Of a DNA stretch of 64,000 nucleotides, positions 1-8,786 are shown piece after piece. The translations under genes and the position numbers were made by a program. Numbering within the stretch: position 1 is the first letter of the stretch; every line of letters begins with the position of its first letter. Location: the NCBI RefSeq assembly GCF_001544835.2, contig NZ_FCNX02000008.1, positions 124,001 through 188,000 on the forward strand. Direction: 5' to 3'. The stretch comes from Caballeronia fortuita (GTDB lineage: Bacteria > Pseudomonadota > Gammaproteobacteria > Burkholderiales > Burkholderiaceae). The notes beneath the pieces are model-generated. The model was not told the DNA's origin, did not search any database, and saw only the letters and a program-made list of their open reading frames with translations.

Positions 1-840
1 GGGCGCATCGACCCAGACGTAGAAGTACTTGCCCGGCGCGCCGGGAATTTCGAAGCCGAAGTAGGGCGCGTCGCGCGAGATGTCCCAGTCGGCGAGTTTG
101 GCTTCGCCCTTGTCGCCGAGCCATTCGCGCATCTTGTTGGTGGCTTCGGGTTGCGCGAGGCCGCTGACCCAGCCGCGCAGGAATTCCTCGCAGCGCGGAT
201 CGGAGAGCTTGAAGAAATAGTGCGTCGATGTCTTGCGAATCGGCGTCGCGCCGGAGACGACCGAATACGGATTGATGAGTTCGGTCGGCTGATAGGTCGA
301 GCCGCAGACCTCGCAGTTGTCGCCGTATTGGTCCTTCGCGCCGCACTTCGGGCATTGGCCCTTGATGAAGCGGTCCGGCAGGAACATTTCCTTGACCGGA
401 TCGTAGGCTTGTTCGATGTCGCGCGACTCGATCAGGCCGGCTTGTTCGAGCGCGCCGTAGATCGAATCGCAAAGGGCGCGGTTTTCCTCGGCATCGGTCG
501 AATAGTAGTTATCGAACGAAATGCCGAAGCTGTCGAAATCGCGCTTGTGCTCTTTCCATACGCGTTCGATCAGCTGCTTGGGCGTGATGCCTTCCTTTTC
601 GGCGCGCAGCATGATCGGCGTGCCGTGGGTATCGTCCGCGCCGACGTAGTAGACCTCATGGCCATGCATTCGCAGCGTCCGAACCCAGATATCCGTCTGA
701 ATGTATTCGACCATATGGCCGATATGAATCTGACCGTTCGCATACGGCAACGCGGACGTGACGAGGATCTGGCGGCGGCCGCCTTCAAAGGCTTGAGCGG
801 CAGGTGCGGCGGTGGCAGTGGCTGAAATCGGTGCTGACAT
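1..840 (-). CDS. metG: Methionyl-tRNA synthetase, N-terminal part (runs off window edge)
   Basis: Class I aminoacyl-tRNA synthetase that charges tRNA-Met in the cytoplasm. The 280 visible residues begin at an ATG at 838-840. They contain the ATP-binding HIGH signature at residues 39-42 (context [12 protein letters not shown]) and the zinc-knuckle cysteines (CPKCG, then CEVCG about 12 residues later) of the connective peptide. The reading frame is open to the window edge, so the KMSKS loop and anticodon-binding domain lie outside. An Ala/Thr-rich stretch of about 20 residues precedes the catalytic core. This start is the only ATG ahead of the core in this frame. The gene is transcribed leftwards. 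Next to it lie an OmpA-type lipoprotein and mrp, a common Burkholderia neighbourhood by family knowledge. Identification is secure; only the C-terminal part is unseen. Confidence 0.97.
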   Translation of the reverse strand, partial: MSAPISATATAAPAAQAFEGGRRQILVTSALPYANGQIHIGHMVEYIQTDIWVRTLRMHGHEVYYVGADDTHGTPIMLRAEKEGITPKQLIERVWKEHKRDFDSFGISFDNYYSTDAEENRALCDSIYGALEQAGLIESRDIEQAYDPVKEMFLPDRFIKGQCPKCGAKDQYGDNCEVCGSTYQPTELINPYSVVSGATPIRKTSTHYFFKLSDPRCEEFLRGWVSGLAQPEATNKMREWLGDKGEAKLADWDISRDAPYFGFEIPGAPGKYFYVWVDAP

Positions 841-1180
841 AAAGGCGCGGCCCGGTGGGAGTGCTTGGGTTTCTGAAAAAAACGCGGAGTTCGATTTTAG
901 CAGGGCGGGGAAGGGCGGGCGGGGCCGGGGTGCGGGCGGCGGGGATGGGCGGGGCAGCGTGCGTTTCGAGCGCACAAAAAAAACCGGGGTCCAATCGGGC
1001 CCCGGAGCAACAACGACAAGAGGAGAATGGCAGGTGATGGCCTCGCCATCCACCTACCATAGAGACAGACAGCGGCACTGCGTCCAAGTTTCAAATTTTT
1101 TTCAGACGACTGAACGCCGTTCCCGCCGTACTCACGCCGCCGCAGATGCGGCGGCGAATTCCTCTTTCAAATCAGAAGCT
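841..1180. other. Intergenic stretch between metG and OmpA-type lipoprotein
   Basis: About 340 bases without a convincing gene. It holds the leftward Rho-independent terminator of the lipoprotein gene (976-1005) and presumably the metG promoter between about 841 and 970. Open frames crossing it have no ribosome binding site or recognisable protein content. Confidence 0.6.
976..1005 (-). terminator. Rho-independent terminator downstream of OmpA-type lipoprotein
   Basis: CCGGGG at 984-989 pairs perfectly with CCCCGG at 1000-1005 around a 10-base loop. On the minus strand the stem is followed by eight U residues (A run 976-983). It lies about 175 bases past the lipoprotein stop codon. Confidence 0.8.
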
Positions 1181-1837
1181 TTACTGCACTTGACCCGGCT
1201 GCGCCGTAGCCCGCAGATAGATTTCCACGCGACGATTCTGCGCACGGCCGGCTTCCGTCGAGTTATCCGCGATCGGCTGCGTCTGGCCCATGCCCGACGC
1301 TGCAAGACGCTGCGCCGCGACGCCGTGCGTCGAGATGTACGAAGCCACGCTCTGCGCGCGGTTTTGCGACAGCGTCTGGTTGTAGGCGGCCTGCCCCGTG
1401 TTGTCCGTATGGCCGACGACGCTCGCGATCAGTTCGGGATGCTGCTGCATCGTCTGCGTGACGGAATTCAGCACCGGATCGAACGACGGCTTGATCGCGT
1501 AGCTATTCGTATCGAACGAGATCGAGTTGGGAATGTTGACCTTCAGCGAGCCGTCCTGCTGCTCGGTCACCTGCGTGCCGGTGCCCTTCGAGTCGCCCGA
1601 AATCTTGTTCTTGATCGACTGCCAGTTGTAGCCGACGATGCCGCCCGTCGCTGCGCCCGCCGCCGCGCCGATCGCCGCGCCCTTGCCGCCGCCGAAGATG
1701 GCGCCGATCGCCGCGCCGGTTGCGGCGCCCGCGCCGGTGCCGACTGCGGCGTTGGTGCCCTGCTGCGTCTGGCAGCCGGCGAGGAGTGCGCCCACCAGGG
1801 CAACGACGGAGAGGCGGGTCATCAACTTCGTATTCAT
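1181..1837 (-). CDS. OmpA-family peptidoglycan-associated lipoprotein with glycine-zipper domain
   Basis: Predicted outer-membrane lipoprotein of 218 residues that should tether the outer membrane to peptidoglycan. The N-terminus is a lipoprotein signal (MNTKLMTRLSVVALVGALLAGC) with an LLAGC lipobox. Next comes a Gly/Ala-rich glycine-zipper segment (GAATGAAIGAIFGGGKGAAIGAAAG pattern, roughly residues 30-70). The C-terminus is an OmpA-like peptidoglycan-binding domain with SFDTNSY, VGHTDNTG and NRRVEIYL signatures. The start at 1837 is chosen because AGGAG sits 9 bases upstream; an earlier in-frame ATG at 1861 lacks a site. The gene is divergent from mrp and ends in its own terminator at 976-1005. 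Close relatives are annotated as OmpA/YiaD-like; the exact ortholog name is uncertain. Confidence 0.9.
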   Translation of the reverse strand: MNTKLMTRLSVVALVGALLAGCQTQQGTNAAVGTGAGAATGAAIGAIFGGGKGAAIGAAAGAATGGIVGYNWQSIKNKISGDSKGTGTQVTEQQDGSLKVNIPNSISFDTNSYAIKPSFDPVLNSVTQTMQQHPELIASVVGHTDNTGQAAYNQTLSQNRAQSVASYISTHGVAAQRLAASGMGQTQPIADNSTEAGRAQNRRVEIYLRATAQPGQVQ

Positions 1838-2099
1838 GTTCGAGCTCCTTTGTTTCAACAAGCGATTCGGCGCAGCGCCGACAGTGCGAAAGGGTCTTCG
1901 GACGAGCCTCCGGGCGAGCCTCTACAATAATGAGAAATGCGCCCGGCTGCCCGGCGGGATGCGTCCCCGGAAAGATTTGCAGCGGGATAGTGCAATGGGT
2001 AAGCCTTACAACGCAACGGCGCTAACAATTACTTTCAATTTCTTCAGTTTGTTGCGGCGCGCCGATGGCCGATAGCAACAAGCGTTCCATGGAGTTTCG

Positions 2100-3188
2100 A
2101 TGAGCATTGACCGCGCGACGATCGACGCCGCACTCGCCACACTGACCGATCCCAATACCAACCGCAAGTTCGTCGACACGAAGAGCATCCGTAATGTCGG
2201 CGTCGACGGTGCGAACGTCGCGGTGAGCGTCGTGCTGGGTTATCCGGCGAAAACGCAGTTCGGCGCGATCCGCGAACTGGTCGAAGGCGCAGTGCGCCGC
2301 GTGCCCGGCGTCGCGAACGTGAGCGTTGACGTTTCGTCGCAGGTCGTCGCGCATGCCGTGCAGCGCGGCGTGAAATTGATGCCGAACGTCAAGAACATCA
2401 TCGCGGTGGCATCGGGCAAGGGCGGGGTCGGCAAGAGCACGACGGCGGCGAATCTCGCGCTCGCGCTCGCGGCGGAAGGCGCATCGGTCGGCATGCTCGA
2501 CGCGGACATCTACGGTCCCTCGCTGCCGATGATGCTCGGCATCTCCGGCCGTCCCGAATCGCCCGACAACCAGACGATGAATCCGCTCGAAGGCCACGGC
2601 ATCCAGGCGAATTCGATCGGCTTTCTGATCGAGCAGGACAACCCGATGGTCTGGCGCGGCCCGATGGTCACGTCCGCGCTCGAACAATTGCTGCGGCAGA
2701 CCAACTGGCGCGAGCTCGATTACCTCGTCGTCGACATGCCGCCGGGCACGGGCGACATCCAGCTCACGCTCTCGCAGAAAGTGCCGGTGACGGGCGCGGT
2801 GATCGTGACGACGCCGCAGGACATCGCGCTGCTCGACGCGAAGAAAGGCCTGAAGATGTTCGAGAAGGTCGGCATTCCGATTCTCGGCATCGTCGAGAAC
2901 ATGAGCACGCATGTCTGCTCGAACTGCGGCCACGAGGAGCACATCTTCGGCGCGGGCGGCGGCGAGCGCATGGCGAAGGAGTACGGCGTCGAAGTGCTCG
3001 GCTCCTTGCCGCTCGATATCGCGATTCGCGAGCGCACCGACGCCGGTCAGCCGACCGTCGTGTCGGAGCCGCACAGCCGCATCGCGGAGACGTATCGGGC
3101 GATCGCGCGACGCGTCGCGATCTCGATTGCCGAACGTCAGCGCGACATGAGCTCGAAGTTTCCGAGCATCGTCGTGCAAAACACCTGA
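2100..3188 (+). CDS. apbC: Iron-sulfur cluster carrier protein Mrp/ApbC
   Basis: Cytosolic P-loop ATPase (362 residues) of the Mrp/NBP35 family that carries and transfers [4Fe-4S] clusters. An N-terminal MIP18/DUF59-type domain (about 1-90) precedes the ATPase. The deviant Walker A SGKGGVGKST lies at 105-114, the switch region DMPPGTGD near 212, and the cluster-ligating CSNC (Cys273, Cys276) near the C-terminal third. Length and motif order fit the family. The ATG at 2100 has a TGGAG site about 7 bases upstream. The gene is divergent from the OmpA-type lipoprotein and lies upstream of dcd in the same direction. Some annotations call it an antiporter inner-membrane protein, an outdated name. 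Confidence 0.95.
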   Translation: MSIDRATIDAALATLTDPNTNRKFVDTKSIRNVGVDGANVAVSVVLGYPAKTQFGAIRELVEGAVRRVPGVANVSVDVSSQVVAHAVQRGVKLMPNVKNIIAVASGKGGVGKSTTAANLALALAAEGASVGMLDADIYGPSLPMMLGISGRPESPDNQTMNPLEGHGIQANSIGFLIEQDNPMVWRGPMVTSALEQLLRQTNWRELDYLVVDMPPGTGDIQLTLSQKVPVTGAVIVTTPQDIALLDAKKGLKMFEKVGIPILGIVENMSTHVCSNCGHEEHIFGAGGGERMAKEYGVEVLGSLPLDIAIRERTDAGQPTVVSEPHSRIAETYRAIARRVAISIAERQRDMSSKFPSIVVQNT

Positions 3189-3307
3189 TTTCGAGCACAC
3201 GATCGATTCCGCGCGAGCCTTGTGCGATGCGGCTCGCGGTATCATGTCGCCTTCGATGGGCGGCAGCGTGGGCGCACTGGGCGCCGGCGGGCCGCCGAGA
3301 GGATCGC

Positions 3308-3841
3308 ATGAGACACAGATTCGACGGAAGGGCGCTTCACGCCTCGATCGCGATGGCCGCTTGCAGCATCTTGCTGAGCGGTTGCGGCCTCATCTTCCAG
3401 AATCACGAGAAACGCGCGGACGCGGTGCTCCAGCCGACGCCCGGCAACGCGACGCGGGGCACCGTCACGCTGATCGAGCGCGCGGACGGCGTGCAGATTT
3501 CCTACAGCCTCACCGACATGCCGCCGAACAGCGACCACGCACTTACCGTGCACGAGCGCGGCGACTGCATCGCGGTCAACGGACAGGATGCGAGTCCGAT
3601 CTTCGCGCTGCCTTCGGATCGCAGGCGCACCGCGTCGCGTCTCGAAGGCGAACTCGGCAATATTCACGCGGACGCGATCGGCGCGGCGACCGGCTTCATC
3701 GTCGCGACCGATGTCTCGCTCGACGGCGTGCGGTCCATCATCTCGCGCGCCATCATGCTGCATCGCGAAGCAATGGATCCGTACGCGAGCGCGCCGCACA
3801 ACGTCGGTCCCGCGCTCGCGTGCGGCGTCATCCGGCGCTAG
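3308..3841 (+). CDS. Degenerate Cu/Zn superoxide dismutase-like lipoprotein
   Basis: Predicted lipoprotein of 177 residues. The signal peptide ends in a lipobox (ILLSGC). The body is recognisably SodC-like: a PPNSDHALTVHERGDC segment aligns with the family HGFHxHExGDC, GELGNIHAD with GDLGNVTAD, RAIMLHRE with RAIVVHE, and the C-terminus ACGVI carries the second disulfide cysteine. The first copper ligand His of the HGFH motif is Thr here. Two zinc-site positions (His and Asp of the HVGD segment) read Leu and Glu, so dismutase activity looks lost or altered. The start at 3308 has GAGAGG just upstream; a longer in-frame start at 3227 does not. It lies between mrp and dcd. A structural or copper-chaperone-like role is possible but unproven. 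Confidence 0.75.
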   Translation: MRHRFDGRALHASIAMAACSILLSGCGLIFQNHEKRADAVLQPTPGNATRGTVTLIERADGVQISYSLTDMPPNSDHALTVHERGDCIAVNGQDASPIFALPSDRRRTASRLEGELGNIHADAIGAATGFIVATDVSLDGVRSIISRAIMLHREAMDPYASAPHNVGPALACGVIRR

Positions 3842-3977
3842 CCGCCGCGGTTGCCCGATCGCGTAAAATATCCGCTTTCGCCTGGCCGGCGCGCGCGAAC
3901 CGCCGCTGGCCCAGGGCCCGTTTCACCGCAGGCGGCGGTCGCAAGACCGAGCCGTTCACCGTTGAGTAGCGTCCCCT

Positions 3978-4547
3978 ATGAGCATCAAGTCCGACAAGTG
4001 GATTCGCCGCATGGCCGAAGAGCACAAGATGATCGAGCCGTTCGTGCGCGATCAGGTGCGCATCGCCGAGGACGGCCGCAAGATCGTGAGCTACGGCACG
4101 TCGAGTTACGGCTACGACATCCGCGTCGCCGACGAATTCAAGATCTTCACCAACATCAATTCCACCATCGTCGATCCGAAAGCGTTCGACGAAAAATCGT
4201 TCGTCGACTTCAAGGGCGATGTCTGCATCATTCCGCCGAATTCGTTCGCGCTCGCGCGCACGGTCGAATATTTCCGCATTCCGCGCTCGTGCCTGACCGT
4301 GTGTCTCGGCAAGTCCACTTATGCGCGCTGCGGGATCATCGTCAACGTGACGCCGTTCGAGCCGGAATGGGAAGGATACGTGACGCTCGAATTCTCGAAT
4401 ACGACACCTTTGCCTGCGAAAATCTACGCGAACGAAGGCGTCGCCCAGGTCCTCTTCTTCGAAAGCGATGAAATCTGCGAGACCTCGTACGCCGATCGAG
4501 GCGGGAAGTATCAAGGACAGCACGGCGTGACGCTGCCCAAAACCTGA
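3978..4547 (+). CDS. dcd: dCTP deaminase
   Basis: Homotrimeric enzyme (189 residues) that deaminates dCTP to dUTP, feeding thymidylate synthesis. The sequence is full length for the family and opens with the typical [19 protein letters not shown]. It contains the [17 protein letters not shown] segment and the C-terminal [19 protein letters not shown], which closes over the nucleotide. It follows mrp and the SodC-like gene on the same strand with a 136-base gap. No strong Shine-Dalgarno sequence is visible before the ATG. Confidence 0.96.
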   Translation: MSIKSDKWIRRMAEEHKMIEPFVRDQVRIAEDGRKIVSYGTSSYGYDIRVADEFKIFTNINSTIVDPKAFDEKSFVDFKGDVCIIPPNSFALARTVEYFRIPRSCLTVCLGKSTYARCGIIVNVTPFEPEWEGYVTLEFSNTTPLPAKIYANEGVAQVLFFESDEICETSYADRGGKYQGQHGVTLPKT

Positions 4548-4632
4548 AACGAACCGCGTACGTCTTAAGCTTGTCGAATGACCGCTGTTCCTGTCCCAAG
4601 GCAGCGGTCGTTTCCATTTGGAGATTCGCCCC

Positions 4633-6918
4633 ATGAAGTTCCGCTTTCCCGTCGTCATCATCGACGAAGACTTTCGCTCCGAGAATATCTCGGGTTCCGG
4701 CATCCGGGCGCTTGCCGAGGCGATCGAAAAAGAGGGCGCCGAAGTCCTCGGCCTGACGAGCTACGGCGATCTCGCCGCATTCGCGCAACAGTCGAGCCGC
4801 GCGTCGTGCTTCATTTTGTCGATCGATGACGACGAACTGCTGCCTTACGCCGATAACGTCGTCGTCGAGGGCGACACGCCGGAACTCGCATCGGCGATCG
4901 TCGCGCTGCGCGCGTTCATCAACGCCGTGCGCCGCCGCAATGCCGATATCCCGATCTTCCTCTACGGCGAAACGCGCACCTCGCGTCACTTGCCGAACGA
5001 CATCCTGCGCGAACTGCACGGTTTCATCCACATGTTCGAAGACACGCCGGAGTTCGTCGCGCGGCACGTGATCCGCGAGGCGAAGGTGTATCTCGATTCT
5101 CTCGCGCCGCCGTTCTTCAAGGAACTGGTGCAGTACGCGGAAGAAGGCTCGTATTCGTGGCACTGTCCGGGCCACTCGGGCGGCGTCGCGTTTCTGAAGA
5201 ATCCGCTCGGCCAGATGTTCCATCAGTTCTTCGGCGAGAACATGCTGCGCGCGGACGTGTGCAACGCCGTCGACGAACTCGGCCAGCTGCTCGATCACAC
5301 CGGCCCCGTCGCGGCGTCCGAGCGTAACGCCGCACGCATCTTCAGCGCGGATCATCTCTTTTTCGTGACCAACGGCACGTCGACGTCGAACAAGATCGTG
5401 TGGCACGCGACCGTCGCGCCGGGCGATATCGTGCTCGTCGATCGCAACTGCCACAAGTCGATCCTGCACGCGATCACGATGACCGGCGCGATCCCCGTGT
5501 TCCTCACGCCGACGCGCAATCACTTCGGCATCATCGGGCCGATTCCGCGCGACGAGTTCAAGCCGGAAAACATCCGCAAGAAGATCGAGGCGAATCCATT
5601 CGCGCGCGAGGCGCTCGCGAAGAACCCGAAGGTCAAGCCGCGCATCCTGACGATCACGCAAAGCACCTACGACGGCGTGATCTACAACGTCGAGATGATC
5701 AAGGACCTGCTCGGCGACATGCTCGACACGCTGCATTTCGACGAAGCCTGGCTGCCGCACGCCGAGTTCCATTCGTTCTATCAGGACATGCACGCGATCG
5801 GCGCGGGCCGTCCGCGCACCGGCGCGCTCGTGTTCGCCACGCACTCGACGCACAAGCTGCTCGCGGGCATCTCGCAGGCATCGCAGATTCTCGTGCAGGA
5901 CAGCGAGAACAGCACGTTCGACCGCCATCGTTTCAACGAGGCGTATCTGATGCATACGTCGACGTCGCCGCAATACGCGATCATCGCCTCGTGCGACGTC
6001 GCCGCCGCGATGATGGAGCCGCCGGGCGGCACGGCGCTCGTCGAGGAATCGATTGCGGAAGCGCTCGACTTCCGCCGCGCGATGCGCAAAGTCGACGCCG
6101 AATACGGCGACGACTGGTTCTTCACGGTCTGGGGCCCGGACGCGCTGGCCGAAGAGGGCATCGGCGATCGCGAGGACTGGATGCTGAAGCCCAACGACCG
6201 CTGGCACGGCTTCGGCGCGCTCGCGGAAAACTTCAACATGCTCGATCCGATCAAGGCGACGATCATCACGCCGGGACTCGACGTGGACGGCGAGTTCGGC
6301 GAGAGCGGCATTCCGGCCGCGATCGTGACGAAGTATCTGGCGGAGCACGGCATCATCGTGGAGAAGACCGGCCTGTACTCGTTCTTCATCATGTTCACGA
6401 TCGGCATTACGAAGGGCCGCTGGAACTCGATGGTCACCGAGCTGCAGCAGTTCAAGGACGACTACGACAACAATCAGCCGCTGTGGCGCGTGCTGCCGGA
6501 GTTCGTCGCGCAGCATCCGTCGTACGAGCGCATCGGTCTGCGCGATCTGTGCGGGCAGATTCACAGCGTCTATCGCGCGAACAACATCGCGCGTCTGACG
6601 ACCGAGATGTATCTGTCGAGCATGGAACCGGCGATGAAGCCGTCCGAAGCGTTCGCGAAGCTCGCGCACCGCGAGATCGACCGCGTGCCCATCGACGAAC
6701 TCGAAGGCCGCGTGACGTCTATCTTGCTGACGCCGTATCCGCCGGGCATTCCGTTGCTGATTCCGGGCGAGCGCTTCAATCGCACGATCGTCGATTATCT
6801 GCGCTTCGCGCGCGAGTTCAACGAGCGCTTCCCGGGTTTCCACACGGACATCCACGGCCTCGTCGGCGAGATGATCAACGGGCGCATCGAGTATTTCGTC
6901 GATTGCGTGCGTACCTGA
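4633..6918 (+). CDS. Orn/Lys/Arg decarboxylase, PLP-dependent, biodegradative type
   Basis: Fold-type I PLP decarboxylase of 761 residues in the family of inducible lysine, ornithine and arginine decarboxylases (AdiA/CadA/LdcA). It removes CO2 from a basic amino acid, giving a polyamine or agmatine. A receiver-like N-terminal wing domain (about 1-130) opens with FRFPVVIIDEDF. The core holds SWHCPGHSGGVAFLKN and the cofactor lysine in THSTHKLLAG near residue 408. A C-terminal domain follows. ATG 4633 is preferred because GGAG lies 9 bases upstream; an in-frame TTG at 4618 has none. A terminator follows directly. Substrate cannot be fixed from sequence. The window also encodes an agmatinase-type enzyme about 25 kb away, which would fit an arginine decarboxylase, but that link is only inference. 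Confidence 0.9.
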   Translation: MKFRFPVVIIDEDFRSENISGSGIRALAEAIEKEGAEVLGLTSYGDLAAFAQQSSRASCFILSIDDDELLPYADNVVVEGDTPELASAIVALRAFINAVRRRNADIPIFLYGETRTSRHLPNDILRELHGFIHMFEDTPEFVARHVIREAKVYLDSLAPPFFKELVQYAEEGSYSWHCPGHSGGVAFLKNPLGQMFHQFFGENMLRADVCNAVDELGQLLDHTGPVAASERNAARIFSADHLFFVTNGTSTSNKIVWHATVAPGDIVLVDRNCHKSILHAITMTGAIPVFLTPTRNHFGIIGPIPRDEFKPENIRKKIEANPFAREALAKNPKVKPRILTITQSTYDGVIYNVEMIKDLLGDMLDTLHFDEAWLPHAEFHSFYQDMHAIGAGRPRTGALVFATHSTHKLLAGISQASQILVQDSENSTFDRHRFNEAYLMHTSTSPQYAIIASCDVAAAMMEPPGGTALVEESIAEALDFRRAMRKVDAEYGDDWFFTVWGPDALAEEGIGDREDWMLKPNDRWHGFGALAENFNMLDPIKATIITPGLDVDGEFGESGIPAAIVTKYLAEHGIIVEKTGLYSFFIMFTIGITKGRWNSMVTELQQFKDDYDNNQPLWRVLPEFVAQHPSYERIGLRDLCGQIHSVYRANNIARLTTEMYLSSMEPAMKPSEAFAKLAHREIDRVPIDELEGRVTSILLTPYPPGIPLLIPGERFNRTIVDYLRFAREFNERFPGFHTDIHGLVGEMINGRIEYFVDCVRT

Positions 6919-6934
6919 GACGATCCAAAAACGA

Positions 6935-6958
6935 AACGGCCCGAAAGGGCCGTTTTTT
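6935..6958 (+). terminator. Rho-independent terminator after decarboxylase gene
   Basis: AACGGCCC (6935-6942), GAAA tetraloop, GGGCCGTT (6947-6954), then T residues to 6958. It is flanked on the left by A-rich sequence, so it probably also stops leftward transcription from the convergent gst gene. Confidence 0.9.
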
Positions 6959-6980
6959 CATCCGAAGCGCGTTGGCCGAC

Positions 6981-7586
6981 TTAGATCAGGCCTTCGGCCT
7001 TGAGCGCGGCCTGCACGCCGGGGCGCGCGCCGATACGTTCCTGATACGCGACGAGCGCCGGCCACTTGCCGAGGTCGAGATCGATGTGCTTCGCCCAGCT
7101 CAAAACTGTGAACAGATACGCGTCGCCGATGCTGAACTCGTTGCCGAGCAGGAACTGCTTGTCGTCGACTTGCTGCGCGACGTAAGCGAGACGTCGTTCG
7201 AGGTTGGCCATCGCCGCGGCTTTCCAGTCGCTGCTCGCGGCCGGATTGAAGAACGGCGAGAAGTTCTTGTGCAGTTCCGTGCCGATGAACGTGAGCCAGC
7301 TTTGCAGGCGATAGCGCGCCATCGCGTCGTTGAGCGGCGCGAGATGCCTGGCCGGAACCTGATCGGCGATGTATTGCATGATCGCCGGGCCTTCGGTCAG
7401 CAGTTCGCCGCTGTCGAGCAGAAGCGCGGGCACGTAGCCTTTCGCGTTGATCTTCGTGAAGTCCGCGCCGCTTGCGGTGAGCTTGGTCTTGAGATCGACG
7501 GTTTCGATTTCGTAAGCAAGCCCGGATTCTTCGAGCGCGATGTGCGAAGCGAGGGAACAGGCGCCTGCCTTGTAGAACAGTTTCAA
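6981..7586 (-). CDS. Glutathione S-transferase, beta class
   Basis: Cytosolic GST of 201 residues that conjugates or reduces substrates with glutathione. The N-terminal thioredoxin-like domain begins KLFYKAGACSLASHIAL, with Cys10 as the beta-class catalytic cysteine. The glutathione-binding cis-Pro loop is GYVPALLL, followed by TEGPAIMQYI. The helical C-terminal domain contains FSIGDAYLF. The start is a TTG at 7584-7586: it places Met-Lys-Leu-Phe-Tyr at the usual family N-terminus and has AGGAG eight bases upstream. The longer frame upstream is not plausible protein. It converges on the decarboxylase gene, sharing the terminator at 6935-6958. Confidence 0.92.
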   Translation of the reverse strand: MKLFYKAGACSLASHIALEESGLAYEIETVDLKTKLTASGADFTKINAKGYVPALLLDSGELLTEGPAIMQYIADQVPARHLAPLNDAMARYRLQSWLTFIGTELHKNFSPFFNPAASSDWKAAAMANLERRLAYVAQQVDDKQFLLGNEFSIGDAYLFTVLSWAKHIDLDLGKWPALVAYQERIGARPGVQAALKAEGLI

Positions 7587-7701
7587 AACAATTTCTCCTG
7601 GATGAGTCGGCACGATTATGAACGATGTCGTGCGCGCAAAGCAGCCGGTATCGCGAAACGATTTGTGTCGTTCGACGAAAGATCGAATTCGTGCGGCCGT
7701 A

Positions 7702-8631
7702 TCAGTCGAGAATGAAATCGCGCGAAGACGCAGCGGGCCGGGGCGGCATTGCAAACCCCGCGTCGGCCGCCATGTCGTGCAGCGCGGCTTCGATCGCGCC
7801 GCACATCGCGTTGAGCGCAAGATCGTTTTCTTCGAGCCCGAACGGGTCTTCGATCTGCGCCGCGATCGCCTCCAGCGCCATGAACGCATACGCGACGAGC
7901 AGTGCGAAGAGCGGCGTCAGCAAGCCCGCGCCATCGACGAGCCCGAACGGCAGCATCACGCAGAAGAGATAGATGGTGCGGTGAATCATCACCGAGTAGG
8001 AGAACGGCAACGGCGTCGACGCGATGCGCTCGCATCCGCCGATCACATCGGAAAGTGCATTCAGATTGTGCTGAATCGCGAGCACGGCATAGCCATCGAG
8101 TGCGCCTTCGCGTCGGCGTGCGGCAACCCATTCGCCGAGCCAGAGCAGAATCAGCGCGGGCCGAAACGTTGCGGCGGCGACGCGGGCGTGCAGTTCGGGC
8201 GGCAGGCGCGGCGCGAGATCGGCGAGTGCATCGGTGTTGCGCAACTGATGTCTCAACGCGTGGGGCAGCGCCCCCAGCGCGGCGAGGAAGCATCGCGATT
8301 CGGCGGGCTCGCGCGGCTCCTGCAACGACAACACCTGTTGCGCCAGCGCGCGCGACGTATTGAGCAGCGCGCCCCACAGTTTGCGGCCTTCCCACCAGCG
8401 CTCGTAGCTCGCGCCATTGCGAAAGCCGAGAAACACCGCGAGCGCGATGCCGACGAGCGCGAACGGCGGCGTGCCGAGCCCGATCGGATAGTGGCGCATG
8501 TGATCGTGCATGAAGATCGCCGCGATCGACAGCGCGAAAATCAGCCCGAGGCGTGGCAGCAACTGCGGCAGCACCGAGCCGCGCCACACGAACAGCAGCC
8601 GGAACCAGTGAAGCTTGGGGCGAATGATCAT
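7702..8631 (-). CDS. Bestrophin-family (UPF0187) membrane channel protein
   Basis: Predicted inner-membrane protein of 309 residues of the bestrophin/YneE family, which in bacteria includes ion channels. It begins MIIRPKLHWFRLLFVWRGSV, the family's typical opening. It contains GFRNGASYERWWEGRKLWG, the most conserved motif, and then the C-terminal helices ending DPFGLEENDLALNAMC. Four hydrophobic segments are visible (about 25-45, 55-75, 205-225, 230-250). It is transcribed in the same direction as gst, 115 bases upstream, so the two may be cotranscribed. Ion selectivity cannot be inferred. Confidence 0.85.
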   Translation of the reverse strand: MIIRPKLHWFRLLFVWRGSVLPQLLPRLGLIFALSIAAIFMHDHMRHYPIGLGTPPFALVGIALAVFLGFRNGASYERWWEGRKLWGALLNTSRALAQQVLSLQEPREPAESRCFLAALGALPHALRHQLRNTDALADLAPRLPPELHARVAAATFRPALILLWLGEWVAARRREGALDGYAVLAIQHNLNALSDVIGGCERIASTPLPFSYSVMIHRTIYLFCVMLPFGLVDGAGLLTPLFALLVAYAFMALEAIAAQIEDPFGLEENDLALNAMCGAIEAALHDMAADAGFAMPPRPAASSRDFILD

Positions 8632-8732
8632 GTCCGAACTTGCCGATGAGTACGCAATGAACGCGCGATGAATCCCTGATTATCTCGAAAATGTGCCGCA
8701 TCGCGTGCGAGACATGAAGCCGCGTCCGGAAA

Positions 8733-8761
8733 GAAAAAAGGCTGTTCTTGCGAACAGCCTT
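8733..8761 (-). terminator. Rho-independent terminator of argH
   Basis: A ten-base perfect stem (AAGGCTGTTC 8738-8747, GAACAGCCTT 8752-8761) with a TTGC loop. On the minus strand it is followed by a U-rich run. It lies 26 bases past the argH stop codon. Confidence 0.88.
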
Positions 8762-8786
8762 CGAGATCAGCCACGCGACAAGGCGA

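Noticed and set aside
812..1930. 372-residue plus-strand ORF crossing the metG/OmpA intergenic region
   Set aside because: It runs antisense through the lipoprotein gene, has no Shine-Dalgarno and no protein-like composition.
4342..6855. 837-residue open frame antisense to the decarboxylase gene
   Set aside because: It is a GC-driven shadow ORF with low-complexity Arg/His/Asp-rich content; the sense strand encodes a canonical enzyme.
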